NCBI GenBank assembly: GCA_958510875.1
Contig: OY294067.1
Coordinates: 233,769,771-233,833,770, forward strand
Source: Endomychus coccineus
Taxonomy: Eukaryota > Arthropoda > Insecta > Coleoptera > Endomychidae
Direction of reading: 5' to 3'
Length of the DNA stretch: 64,000 nt
A program made the translations under genes and the position numbers. Positions 43,211 to 55,945 of this stretch are shown in pieces (the first letter of the stretch is position 1; each line of letters starts with the position of its first letter). The notes under the pieces were generated by a model. It saw only the letters and a program-made list of their open reading frames with translations, was not told the DNA's origin and did no database searches.

Positions 43211-45711
43211 TTATATATTGTTGAGAAAACACACATTGATTTTTATTAGCCCCACGTTGTGGTGATAATTATTATCTAAACTCTTTTGATTTTTTATTTT
43301 TGAATGATAATTATTTTATTATTGTTTTATTTTTTTTTAATGAATAAACAATTTTACTTTTAATTCTACCGGCTAGTTTTTTTTTATTTTGATTTATTTT
43401 GATTTTCATTTATTTTTATAACAATGAACTTTCTATTATTATCTTTTATATGAAATTATAGATATGGAATCAAACACAATTTTCTTTGAATGTTAAAAAA
43501 TTTCTATATTTAAATCTCTCTATCACTCTTATTATCTCGTGTTTCAAATTTACAATTTAATTTTATGTTCTGATAGGTCTATGCTCTAACCTCAAAACTA
43601 TTTAATATTAATATTTGTTTACACAGTTATAAATAACAATCTTTCTTTCAGATGATTTACAAATTAACAATACAATGGAGAAATAATAAATAAACTTACT
43701 TTTTAGTTTATATCCAATTATGTGATTAAAATGTGGGCAATGTTCAATTGATTTAATCTTCTTATTGATTTGTTTATTCACTTTACAAAACACAATTACT
43801 ATGCTATTGGAACATTTGGGTTCACCGATGTTATCCAATAAACTAAGGTTATGGAAAATTTTGTGAGTTGCAGGAGTACCTTGACGCTTCAGATGTATTT
43901 GCTAACTGACTTGACTTGTTTTCCAGATTCTTTTTATAGGCCTTCAAAAAGGACGCTAAGTATTGTCAGAAGTAACCAACCAGGTGCTTACTTTACTTAT
44001 CAAGGATGCTTAGTTGATTGTTGGGAACTGACAGAACTTTCCCTTTGTTGCCCGTCTGACGTTTATAAGCCGCCTCGACCAATCAGAATTGAGTATTCTA
44101 TAAATTTTGAATTATTGAAGATTTTCAACTTATTTGATATGATGATGATTCCTGCTTTTTAAATTAATATTCCTACATTTTTCCACACACTTTGGTATAA
44201 GACAACTTATTATTAGGTTATTATTAACATGATTATTTCAATATTTATGGTAATTTTGACAGTTGTCATTCTTAAAAACTAATACATAATATAATATATC
44301 AATAACATTTCTTTAACATTATATAACTCAAATTTACTAATCCTAACTTATATCTATAACATTTTTCAATAGTTTGTGCTATCTTATGATAGTTTTGTAA
44401 TCATTTCAATTATGATTTCTGCTTTCGTAACACTGTACGTTTATTCACTTTCACCGTTTTCTTGTCTTTACACTTCTTATTCTATTTGCATTTTTGTTTA
44501 TTTTGTTCTACATTGTTTATTACATAATACTAACTATTACTTACCTTTTAATATTGTTTTTAATTCCATATGATATATTTTAATTAATCTTTTCTGATTT
44601 TTAATGTTCGGTAAGTTTATAATTTTTATCATTTTATGTTGTTTATGAAATGAAATCATAACAATATAGTGTTATAGTGTATACACAGTGTGAACTCTTT
44701 TATAGTTTATTAGAACAGGAAATCGCCGGCAATGAAAATGAAAGAGAGTTTCTCTGAAGCCTGATTTATATGTGCAAATTTGAAAAAAAATGTTTCATAC
44801 CATTCATTGTTGTTATATCTGGATTCATTTCATGAAATCTTCTACAAGTGCGTCCAACAATTTTGTCACAATCTCCATATAATGCTGATAAATTCGTAAT
44901 CACGGAATTTGAATAGCTGTTTCCTTCCATATTTTCTATTTAGTTGACACCTGAAAACAACCAAACGGAACCAAAGAAACCTTTGATATAGAACGTGAAT
45001 AACTCTAATAACAGAATTATTTCCATAGCCGATTCTAAAAAAAAATCTTGCTTATTATTATTTTTTTCAAATAAACGCTCCTAGGTCAATAACTATTTTC
45101 GAAGATATAGGTTAGGAAGTAGCAAATATGAATAACTTTTCAAATAAGATATGATAAAGGTACAGGTCATTTCATCAGGAAAAAAAGAACTTTTGGTGGT
45201 GTTTCTAACCGCCCGAAATCAAATAATTCCTGGACTATTCTACATACCGTACCTCAGATTTAAGTACGGGATATGAAGCCTTCGGACTAATCATGCACCG
45301 GAGTTGAGCTCTTGAAAATCATAAAATGTGAAGATATGAATATTTTTCCAAAGTAGGGTTTTGACAATAAAAAAATATATAATAATTAATTAATATCGCA
45401 AAGACCGTGCAACTTAGGAATTTATCAAGTGAAGATATACCGAAAACCATAGAAAATTTAAGGTTAACAATAGATATAGAGTGTTCTACTCAGAAATTCA
45501 AAGGAGCTGCTATTTCCCAATGGAAGCGGCATACTGCACATCCAAAATGATTTTGTAAAGGGAAAGCATACCCACTTATATAAGGAACCAAAGCTTCGAA
45601 TCTCTACATTTAGTGGTCAACGTTTAATATTAAAAATTTAATAGGCGAACAACCCTAACTAAATTATGTATGTACCTACTGCTTAATTAAATTTGATCTT
45701 ATATACGTTTG
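43211..45711. other. unassigned AT-rich sequence
   Basis: Very AT-rich. Frames at 43851-44162 (+) and 44376-44573 (+) are not recognisable; the latter is Phe/Tyr/Ser-rich and looks like translated low complexity. The recurrence of the TATAGTGTTATAG phrase at 44666 suggests that 43.0-44.7 kb may be the interior of one element bounded by the tandem hairpin repeats. Confidence 0.35.
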
Positions 45712-46615
45712 TTAATACGTTGGCTGCCGTGACCATAACCAGTAATGCTCACTTATAAGTCACATCGATGCCGTGAGCATCACCGGTGATGCTCACTTAT
45801 AGTACATTTTGGTGCCGTAAGCATCACCCATGTTGCACAGTTGGTACTTCCTTCTGTAGAATGCAATAGCAACGGCCTGTTACTCATGGCTACGGGAGTG
45901 TAGTTGTCTTGTGAAGGATGAAATAAAGTTGTTGCATAATTCAACCCGCTAGCGACATCTGAAAGAGTGTAACTAATAGCAGTTTGAATATGGAAGTACT
46001 GTTGTTTCAATTATAGTTACGGTAATGTTTTGAATCGTTTGTTTAGTCATTCTATTCTGCCTGTGATGTTATGTTCATCAGTTTTATTCTATTATTTAAG
46101 ATTTAATATCTAGAGCAAGGTGAAAAGTCCCTAAAAAATAAAACCGATTGCGCCACAATCGAAAATCCCATGTGACATTTATGATGTACCATCTTTAGCT
46201 AGAACGCATTAAAATTTTCAGACTGATATGTCATTCAGTTCTGTTTTGATACCTATCGAAAGCATCTTGAAGATTTTTGTGAGCATGGAAAAAAGTTAAT
46301 TTCACGCCTTGATTAAACATTATTTTTTGCGTAAAAAATATATCAAACAAACCATAGCATCGCTTGTTGAACATTATGGAGACTCTTCACCATCAATTGG
46401 AATGATTCACGGCGGAACGTCGGCATCAAGTCGAGCTACTGTGACGCAGAATCCATCCGGAAGCCAAGATTTTTCAAGTTTATTGACAGTTTTTATAGCT
46501 GAATATTTCATTTCATTATTTATTATCTCGTTGAGATTTGAAAAAAATGTGTTCTATCACAATATTACCGGTGAAGCTCATGGCACTTAGGAAGCCATGA
46601 GCATCACCAGTGATC
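45712..46615. mobile_element. possible piggyBac-like remnant with palindromic subterminal motifs
   Basis: Starts at TTAA (45712). The phrase GCCGTGAGCATCACC, then its complement, forms a perfect 24-base palindrome at 45773-45796. Variants occur nearby (45811-45830) and at the other side (46564-46608: GGTGAAGCTCATGGC and GCCATGAGCATCACC). Repeats placed at both sides suggest subterminal motifs of one element. Assignment to piggyBac rests on the TTAA alone and is weak; no piggyBac transposase is seen. Confidence 0.35.
46222..46480 (+). pseudogene. mariner transposase N-terminus
   Basis: From an ATG at 46285: MEKS, a TAA, FHALIKHYFLRKKYIKQTIA then SLVEHYGDSSPSIGMIHGG. It matches the N-terminal helix-turn-helix of mariner transposases (the xEFRxLIKHYFLRGKT...YGxSAPS pattern), which binds the element's inverted repeats. 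The preceding 60 bases match the leader seen at 25.93 kb. After about residue 45 the similarity ends and the catalytic DD34D region is missing. One in-frame stop and truncation: dead. It lies within the putative palindromic element. Confidence 0.75.
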
Positions 46616-49423
46616 TTTTTTTGCAAATACAAATGTATTACTTCATTCCTTTTACGCCCAAAGAATCATGAAAATTCAGTTTCCTTATATTCAATTATTT
46701 ATTTCTATACCGGCCTACTGTGGACGCCACTTTCCTCTTATTGCAGCAGGTAACGTTTTAAGATACCTATACATTTATTTCACGAAATATGGTAAAAACG
46801 AAAGAAGGTATGAGAAATGCAAATGTATTATTCTTCCATGTGTTTAAGACATAGATGTTTGCCGATATGTCGATGAGATAGTTCCATTGTGTGTTATATA
46901 AAATAAATATATCAGGACTAATAAATAATGTGGAAGACAGAAGAGTCGAAGGGCGCCGAATTCCACAACTGACGCCTCATAGCATATATCTCACCCGGCT
47001 AATTGGAGAGCGTTTTCACGGTTGACGCTTCTGTCAAACAACGCCTGAAACTACACTTTATTTAATCTCTTACACTCTCCCATTTTAGACCTCGTAAAAA
47101 ATACCCGCTGGAATGACAAGTTTCTCTCAGTCGAATGCAATTATTTTAGCTATTTGCTTTTGAACTAAAAATATATTCGTTCGAGCATGTATCTACAATA
47201 AAAACTAACATCTGGTGTATTGAATATTTCCACGTGTAAGCAATTTGCTGAATTTTCGAACACCTTAGACCAGCATTTGGCTTTGAAGATGTCTATTACT
47301 ACTACTAGATGACTAGATGCCTTAACGCATTTAGTATCTACAGCGGAAAAAGGTGTAATTCACTTAGCCAACTGTTACTGAATGTTATCTTTTGTCTTTC
47401 ATTGAACATGAATGGTACATAATTGATTAAATTGTAGGAATGTTGATCAACGTAAGAAAAAAAATAATGAGAAATCCTGAAATATGACTTCATACAATTG
47501 ACATGTCGGTTCAATTCTATAGATAGTTTAATTAGATAATGCCGGATTGAAAATAATTCACACTGAATGCTTCATAAATTCATATTTTATTCTTTAGGTT
47601 CTTTTTACTTTAGATCTCAATCTGAATAGGATGGATAGAAAAAGGTATTCTCAGTAGCCTCGGAAGCCATCAAACGTTCAGTTCATTTTACAAAATATGG
47701 GTAGAGGTTGAACACTGCATATTTAAAAAATCATGCTATGTCAAATATCAGTTCAGATCAAAAATATGTAAAACATTCAGGTGGAATAGTGCTATATAAT
47801 AATAAGGTAGTGCTGGTGTCAAGACTGTGGTTTCCAATGATTACCTACCGTGATGTCAATAGTATGAAACGGGCAGAGCAAGGATAAAGAGGTCTCACAA
47901 GAACTTCTGGTGGTATTCATTTCAATGGAAGCGCGAAAGTTACTATTCAACAGTTGAATTTTCGTACAAACAATTTGACAGCAAAAGGAGTAGAAGGTGC
48001 TTGAGGAGATGCTTATGCCACTATTGTACGATGTGAGTCTGAGTCTTCTACTGTCACAATGATAGGGGAGATGTTGACATGTGGATTCGCTGCAGTAACG
48101 TGAACCTTATGCAGCTTGGAAGGATGCAGATGTTATCAAAATTGGTTTCAAAGACCAAACTCGAACAACTTCCGTCTGCTAAAATAATCCTCCTTCTCCA
48201 TGGCTTTAGAGTATGCGTAACAACCTCCTTCATTTACAGCAAAATCGAAGATTCAGCAAGATTCCCAACCAAATCAAAGAATTATTCGAAATTTTCACTG
48301 ACTTCTCACATCACCGGACAAGGTCGCAGAAAATGGTGAGAAGAGGTTTCTGGCGATCTACAAAGTGACTGCAGGAGGACCAGATTTGAATGTATACCGA
48401 TAAGCGTTCCTAAGATCATCCACCAAGCCAAAACCTGATCTAGCCACAGTCCCACCAATCAGAATTAGGCCACCAGCATTCTTCAAGCCTTTATTCACAG
48501 GTACACTGACTGTTTTCTTCCTGTATTTCTTGTAACTTACAGCGGGTCTCTCACTCACTTACAGATACAGCAATGTATTACAGTCCCCTAGGATCCAATA
48601 TCTCCTGAAGCGATATTGACCTCCATCTTCGATCTTCTATGAGGAGAACCTTGTGGGTGTCAAAATCGACATTCCATGCTCCATGGTGTGAGAAACTTGC
48701 CAAGGTACTTGTACGAATGGTGCAGCATTAAAAAATGGTGGATCTTGACAATGATGATGATGATTATCGTGTACCATTGGTAATACAGTGCTTCTGTTGA
48801 TTTCGAGGTTGCTCATTATTGAAATTTCATTTATGTCATAACAACCCGATTTTTTCAATACGCCATTATTTCACCCCCTATATCGTAGGAAACATATGAC
48901 CTAACTTTCTTTATAGAAAATTTCAATTTCCACTTTTTCTCTAGAGACCGTAGTTTTCTAGTTATTCAACATAGAAAAGGAATTTTAAAATCAACCCCCA
49001 TCTCTTCGATCATCGACCCTTGGCCACTCATATAAAAATAAGCCTTTACAATAATTATTTTCCCTTTTTTCCTTCGTTGATTGAATATTTTGACGTTCGG
49101 GTTTGGATAACGAATCTGATCAAAACACTACTACACCATGTTGAGAAAATTGCTTATGTTTCATTTTTATGTTCTAACAATAGTCAAGGTATTGGCTTCA
49201 ACAAAATGAGTACATCTTTACTACATCGTTAAAATTTTAGATAACGTTTAAGAAATTTTTCAACATGTTCCAACCGGTGTTGATTATTTGGAATCTTAAC
49301 CCAACCCAACCACAACTCTACCCACATATTAATCAATTGAAGTAAAAGACTTGAAGTAACTGACATGCTTAGGCAATTTCTGTACAGGAGTATTTGTAAA
49401 CAATATTAGAATGAATGAATAAA
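46616..49423. other. unassigned sequence ending at a non-LTR tail
   Basis: At about 47935-48065 (+) a frame reads KVTIQQLNFRTNNLTAKGVE and then GDAYATIVRCESESSTVTMI, which looks like once-coding sequence, but I cannot assign a family. Other frames (48079-48339 +, 48358-48558 -) are not recognised. The last part before 49424 is the likely 3' UTR of a non-LTR element. Confidence 0.35.
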
Positions 49424-49449
49424 TTTGATTTGATTTGATTTGATTTGAT
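49424..49449 (+). repeat. (TTTGA)n 3' tail
   Basis: Five TTTGA units following AATGAATGAATAAA, the typical end of a non-LTR retrotransposon 3' UTR in insects. The coding part upstream could not be identified. Confidence 0.65.
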
Positions 49450-51469
49450 CTTCAGGGCAAGCTTGAGGCTCGAACAGAAACTGATTACTCCTGGTTTCTG
49501 TAGCCGTATTTATTGCTGGAACACTACACCCTAGATGGTTAAGTTCCTTTATTCCTGGGGTTGACTCTGCTCAGGTACGACTTGACTCGGTCGATCATGT
49601 GAGAAGTAAAATTTTCAAGGATGAGTTGCAAGGTGTAGGGAAGGTAATATCCTGAGTCACGGTTTGAATTATTTGGGTGCTTAAGGAATTTAATTGGTTT
49701 CAGTAATTTTTGTTTACAGAAGTTTGGGATTCGGGCCAGGATTCAGTATCTTTGAAAATGATTTCATGACAGGTGTCAAGCTTTATGTTTCGCATGTACT
49801 GGTGTCATACCGTGAAAGCCACAAAAGTTCTACTGGTGTGAACAAACTTTACGGCAAAAAACTGGAGATGTAACTCAAGTATCCTGCGGTAGAAGTACAC
49901 GGCAATTCTGAGACTGATCATTACATATAGTGTAGTGTCTGGTCTGGTGTATCATAACAAATCCTGCTAGTTCAAAGACTAGCCGGTTTATGCCGTGAAT
50001 AAGACCAACGGCTGCTGTGGTATCCTAATCGACAGACTTCTCTATAGAATAGTGGGGAGTATGGCGATAAGGGCAACATATAGAAATATAGAATTACTAG
50101 AGAGGAAATCACCAAACGTAAATATGGACTCCTGTGAATCAGCAAACCTGGGAAATGCTCGAAGATGAAAAAAAAATATAGATTCGTGAAAGAATTTATC
50201 AGGAAACTAGGTCGCAAACGCAAATGAGATATAAAAATACCATCTCAAGACTAAGTAGAAAAGTCATTAAATGGTACACTAAGGCTCTAAGACAACAGGA
50301 GGAACTGGAATAGGAGTACGTATATGGGCCTGAAACCGAATACTCTGGAAGCTTTATAAATCTCCTAGCATTTACCAAGTGGAAATTCATGCCATAGGGA
50401 AATGTGTCCAGATCAATAAAGAAAGAGGCTTCCGTAGACAAGATATAGTGATCATGTCATATAGTCATCAACGAGCACTCAATCAGCTACAAGATGGTTT
50501 GGTAATGCTTGGAGAAACAAAACGATAAGAATAATGCAGTTACCATTCTGAGGATTCTGGGATCACAACAAATTCTGACCTGAACCCTTCGGCGGATTGA
50601 GTGCTAGAAACCAATCATCAAATCCTTTTCAAAGGTACCATAATCTTAGGCTGGGTCCAAAACTTCTATCAGCGAAAATTCTTGAAACAATGTAAATCTC
50701 AAAGCACCCAAATAATCCAGACCAATAGTCAACATATTGTCTTCCAACCAGTTAATGATAATAATTGTCTTTACTGCCAAACAGAAGATGATGCTCAATT
50801 ATATGACAAGATAATGATAAACTAGCTATTTGAATTACATTAGACATAACCCCCTAGGTTTAAATTAAACAACTGACAACTTGATTTCTTCGAAGGTGAA
50901 ATTGAAAATATCACAGTTTTGGCTTATTTTATTAAACTTGCCACACATCTGATACGTTGGCAATTTGACTAGAATGTTAGAATTAGGTGTCGGCAAATGG
51001 AATGTTATTGATGATTTTGAATTTATTCTGGGAAGTACCAAGTTCAAGTCACTCAATATACATCTACAGTCAATACGGCTATGCAACACTTCATATAAAA
51101 AAATTAATGAAATCAATATTATTCTGTTGGGCAATTAGTGAAGTCATTCCGAATTCCAATAATGAAGTATTTTGATCAATTTTTCTAAGGAATTGTTCAT
51201 TGAATTTTTGGAGCCTTATATGAATATATGGAAAAATTTTTCAATGTTTCCGAGTTGTTTGTTATGGGTTGCAAAAACAGGTTGCTATATCCGAGTTGCG
51301 TGTTCCAACTTAGATCGGACGAATGACTTCAATAAGGTGATCAAAGTTGAGACGGAGTGGCGTTAGCGAACAGAGTAGTTTTCCTAATACAGTAGGGTTA
51401 TTTGGCAAATTTACATTTGTTTCTATTCAATAGCAATCTATTGTTCCCACACTATTCAAGCATAACATC
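49450..51469. other. unassigned sequence
   Basis: No recognised protein. Open frames at 50601-50825 (+) and 50865-51134 (-) are unassigned; the latter carries the LPTPNSNILVKLPTYQM phrase similar to the one at 40.75 kb. Confidence 0.4.
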
Positions 51470-51635
51470 CAAGGCATTTTGAACATTTTTATGTCATCGG
51501 CTTAACTAAGAGCTTCACACTGATTAACACTGGATAACTCTTTAGTAAATACTGGAAAAGTGTTCACCCCAAATTGGAACGTTGTGGTACACCAGACGTC
51601 GGAGAGATGCTAACAGATTTGAACTCATTATATGG
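51470..51635 (-). pseudogene. short RT fragment (blocks B and C)
   Basis: Minus strand: SGVPQRSNLG (block B), then a short stretch and ADDIKMFKM (block C, YADD with the Tyr lost to a stop). About 45 residues. GVPQGSNLGPLLF...ADDxKxF is typical of non-LTR RTs of the RTE/Jockey/CR1 groups. An orphan next to the following RT copy, but probably a different family. Confidence 0.65.
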
Positions 51636-51659
51636 AATCTACTGATGTCTGCTTTTTTT

Positions 51660-52860
51660 ATACTTTGACTACACAAGAGGGGAACCTATAATGTTCGAAA
51701 GACATCGGTAAACCAGTAGTGGAATGAAGGGAGAGGCATTCGTATTTTCCTCGAAGGTTTGGAGGTTATAGGCGTAAGAAATAACCTCATTAGCTAAAGA
51801 GCTCCACAGCATCGCTGTTCGATTAGAAAATGAAGTTTGGAAGGGAGAAGTTCCGCAAGTCTCGAGCTTGACAGGGGAGGGGTGACTAGTTTGAGCTCGT
51901 CTAGTGCGCCTCTCTGGAATCTCGGTCGAACAACAAATGAGATTTCTGATGAACACCGATCATGGAAATATCCCTAGAAATGGGAGAGCTCTCCCACCTT
52001 CCTACTATGTTCTAAAGAGTTCAATGAACTCGTGAGTATGACATCATCAATCAAACGGATAGCTCCCTTTTTTTCCTCGCAATGGACTTCACATGATCGT
52101 CCCATGAGGGGATGCTGTTGATGGTTATCCCGAGCATTGTTATGGAAGACTTCATAGGAATAGTTGTACCTGATATCATATTAAGAATTGTGGGATCTGC
52201 CTTCCTGGAAAAGACACAAGCTTGAGTTTTGGTTGCATTGAACTGTACTAGATTATCAGATTCCCATTTCAAAATATTTGCCAGATCTCCATTAAATGCA
52301 TCGACCTGTCCCTGTCTCGCTCCTCTGGTTTGATTGAATAGTATAGAAGCTCTAAATGAGGAAGTGGTCACTTCCAGCAGATTGTTGATGTGGAGCAGAA
52401 GCAAAGTTGGTACCAAAACAAATCTCTGTGGGACACCAGCGTTGATAGCCATTGTGTCGGAGGATACTCCATCAACCACCAGATGAGGTGATCTATCTGA
52501 TAGAAAACTCGATAGTAAGCGACAAAGTTAAGGCGGCAAACCATATGACGGAAGTTTCCCAAAAAGGCTTTGGTGGCAGACTCGGTCAATCGCTTTGTTG
52601 ATAAGATAATATTAAAGAAGTTCCATAAAACCATCCTTTGGACCAAAAGTTTTTAATTTATTAACCAAAATAAACTGATCCATTTTGTGGAATGTTTTCA
52701 AAATTATATATCTGCTTGTGGATGAATGTCGAGCTTCAGATATATACTGGGTGATGCAATTACTATCAGTTACAGCTAGACTACTTTGGCCAAATTTAGC
52801 AAATCTCCCCTCGATAGTTCGATACGTCCCTGTCAACGGGTTTTTATGTTGAGTTTTCAA
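51660..52860 (-). pseudogene. non-LTR retrotransposon RT, broken
   Basis: Minus-strand order: a degraded RT start (52860-52612) with LKTFHKMDQFILVNKLKTFG then KDGFMELL, where the block A Asp region is damaged; HLVVDGVSSDTMAINAGVPQ (block B, about 52480-52420); a region where the YADD block is no longer legible; NGDLANILKWESDNLVQFNA and KTQACVFSRK (about 52300-52190); MISGTTIPMKSSITMLGITI (52170-52110) and WDDHVKSIA; then the C-terminal tail SFSNRTAMLWSSLANEVISY and YNLQTFEENTNA (51850-51720). Three frames are used. Same family as at 7.3 and 41.5 kb. Confidence 0.8.
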
Positions 52861-54114
52861 ATGAAGATTCTGCGCGTTAATATTTAACTCAAATGTTTTA
52901 ATAATTAAATAAAATTGCTCAGTATTGGCAATAGAATTTTGGCTAATACACAGCTAAAATAATGACCAAAAGCATTCAATATATCATCGGGGTTGTCATA
53001 TATTTTATTGTTTGAGAACATAGCATTTGGAAACTCCTCGATGAAAATTCCACTTCACACATGATCACGCAACTACAGGTTCAAGTACCAGAGAAGTGTA
53101 TGACCGCAACAAAGGCTTTGAACTATGCAGTGTGAAACTTGCAAGCAATGAAAATGACTACTGGAACCAGAAGCAATCATGAAGATGCAATTCGACGCGG
53201 AATTCATCCGGAAGCCAAGGACTTCTCAAAATTAGCTGTCTGCGATAGTCTACTACTTGAGATAAACATGCTTGAATACACAAAAAGATTTTTTACAAAC
53301 GTTTGTTTGTATTCTTGAGAAAAGACACAATAAGGTTCGAAGACTAGTGAATTCAATTCAATAGATATTGCAGGGTTCATCGCATCTTCGTGAACGATAA
53401 ATGATATTTTTTCGAAATACCAAAAAGCCAGGATCCAGTCTTCTATATCCAAGACAGAAAATGATTAGTGTTATGGTAGTATGTCGAATCACGATATTCG
53501 CAGACGTAGGGACTCAATTAGTAGTAAGCGGGGGCGCCCATAAGAGCCATTGTAAAAACTGACTCCATAAATCGCTGCATATAGATTGATATATAAGAAC
53601 GTTTGTATCTTCATTACAGCGGTGGGTCGTAGCCTTATAGGGCTAAATTGGCCTCGTCTGACAGCCGATGACAACATCATCAAAAGACTCCCCATTCGGG
53701 AGATAGTTTTTAGTTCCATGAAACATTCATAGGATTGTATTGTGGCATATGCCGACAGTCTCTAATTAATCGAATTTAATAAATGCAGTTTGTAGAACAA
53801 TTCAAAACAGCATATCTCTAAGAATATAAATCTCATGAAACCCCGAAGACGAACACGAAAATTGATTCATATATTCAAACTTATTCCCATAGAAAATTCA
53901 AATCATACTATTAAAAACAATAATATTCAGCTATGCTGCCAATAAATATGTGTTCCGCGAATTTATCGGCATCGACCATGAAGATAATACATATCGCTTG
54001 TCTGTTAAATAAAGAAATGCGGAGTGTATACCTAATTAAAATCATGTGAGCCGCATTAACCTTTCATAATATTTCAGGAAGCAATCAGATTTCCAAACAC
54101 TGATTAGGATTATA
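52861..54114. other. unassigned sequence
   Basis: A short phrase (TTCATCCGGAAGCCAAG) near 53205 recurs at 46453 in the mariner region, so a mariner-derived fragment may lie at 53.1-53.25 kb. Nothing else recognised. Confidence 0.4.
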
Positions 54115-54570
54115 TAATAAAGATTCTTGACCCAGGTATGAACTACATATAAATTCTCAGGAAATAGGTCACATTAACACTTATGCTATATATTTTCTCG
54201 TCTTTACGTACGTATCGGTCTCACGACCATCATCAGAAGACTTATCATGTCTAAAACCAATTGTATTACACCAAGCGTCCTTATCGCACCAATGTCAATT
54301 AAAATGCCCACGTCGCCGAAACGAACAGAAACACGAATAATCGAAATTGCTATAAGTATAATATATCAAGAATCCACTGTTAAGCAGTACTCTTAATAAA
54401 TGCGAGTTCATGTCAACAAAGTCTATGAACGACTAAAAACGTTAACATTAGGTTCCACTTTCAAACCAGATTTTAGATCTACGAGCTAATTGAAAAAAGT
54501 TTGTCAGTTATTGGAAATATACTATTGACATTCTACCTAAAATATACTTCCAACATTGGTTGATAAACAG
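54115..54570 (-). mobile_element. Penelope-like element PLE C, 3' end only
   Basis: Homologous in the same orientation to 11696-12140 of PLE B: shared phrases GGAAATAGGTCACATTAACA, CGTCGCCGAAACGAACAGAA and GACATTCTACCTAAA. On the minus strand it is the 3' non-coding region and pLTR. GIY-YIG coding sequence is not present. The left end AATAAAGATTCTTGAC also ends the right pLTR of PLE B, so this may be the true PLE 3' end. Confidence 0.8.
54200..54241 (-). ncRNA. hammerhead-like motif of PLE C
   Basis: Minus strand: GUCUU, CUGAUGA, U, GGUC-GUGA-GACC, GAUAC, GUAC, GUA, AAGAC. Stem I (GUCUU/AAGAC) and stem II are perfect and the cleavage triplet is GUA; the second core strand is GAUA instead of GAAA (A14 changed), which should impair cleavage. 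Confidence 0.6.
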
Positions 54571-55944
54571 CGGCTAGGGTCGACGTTAAAATTATCTAAC
54601 CTAGAAAAAAAAGTTCAGATTAGAAATTTTGTAGGAAATTCAAATTCTTGAATTTGATAGAGTATAGAATGAAATCAAAAAAATCGAATCAAAATACATA
54701 AGAAACCACTTCGAAAAGGGACTTCAGTTTTTAAACCATCTTTTTTCCTCTGGTGACTGGACTATAATACTTCAAGAAGTTTTCATGTTTATCACATCCA
54801 AAATACTTCCATTTTCAATGTTTCCTTCGGCTGGATCTCTGAAAACTACTGTGAATTCTTGTCAATGCAAAATCAGGCTTCACGAACCATCAACAAAGCT
54901 GTTGGTTGATGCATGAATGTCTTTATTTTATAATTGTAATCAGATTGATTTCCAAACCTGGCTCGAAGAAGACTCTGAATTAAAATAACGTTACTTCAAA
55001 ATTCAAGAACACAAACGTGTGTGAATTTTTTCATATAACTTCCGAAGAGATATGTTTTTAATCCTTTTTTAATGATTATATGAATGTATTCCCAAGAGAA
55101 TTTCAGGTTTTAGAATCGACAGGAATTTAAATATTTCATTTTTTGCAGAAGATAAATAACACATTTACCTAAAATTTGGTTCGGTTGTTGGAAGAGGTGT
55201 GCTTTCTTCAAAGTGGTCTCAATTCGATTCTATTATTAGTTATATGAATTAATTCAACTCAATTTCTAGGGTCTCATAATTGTAATAAAGCTTCTGGAGT
55301 TTTATCTTTCCAAATTCCAACTATTTGAAAAGAATAATTGGTGATCTCAAGTGTCATTCTATAATTGTCACAATTTATTTATTGATGTGATTTTGAAAAT
55401 TATTCAAAGCCGAATGAAATTTGAATACAATACACTTCGATTAGTAGAGTAAGCATTAGATGGTCTAGTTTCTAGTAGACGATGGTCGAGTTTTCGAGCC
55501 GAGTCGAGGTTTCGAACTTTCGTACCAAGCTATTGTACCTTATGTTGAGCCGGCCTAGGTTTTGGGAATCTTGAAAATCGTCAAAGTTACAATGGAACAA
55601 TTTTTCAACGAAGTATAAAAGTTGATTTAACAGAAACCTAACCTAACCTAACCAAACCTTGTAGTGATATTTTCAATGCAAGTTAACTTAAATTTCCATC
55701 CTAATGCTCAATGTTAAGGATGTATTTTGCTTATTGTTTTCCTTAAACGATAGATAATAAGCTAATAAAATCAATACCTATGAGTTTTAACGGTTGTAAT
55801 GAATTCTGTAATCATGAAAATGAAACCAACAAAAAGCCGCAATAATATTAAGAACAATATATGAGTTTTCAGATTTTATAAAAATTTCAATATAATTCTG
55901 GTACAATAAACTCTGGAGATTATCTGAAACATATCAAGGCTTCA
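54571..55944. other. unassigned sequence with short CCTAA repeat
   Basis: No coding motif. At 55637-55653 lies CCTAACCTAACCTAACC, three and a half units of the insect telomeric pentamer (TTAGG on the other strand), likely an interstitial coincidence or minor insertion. Confidence 0.45.
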
Positions 55945-55945
55945 A

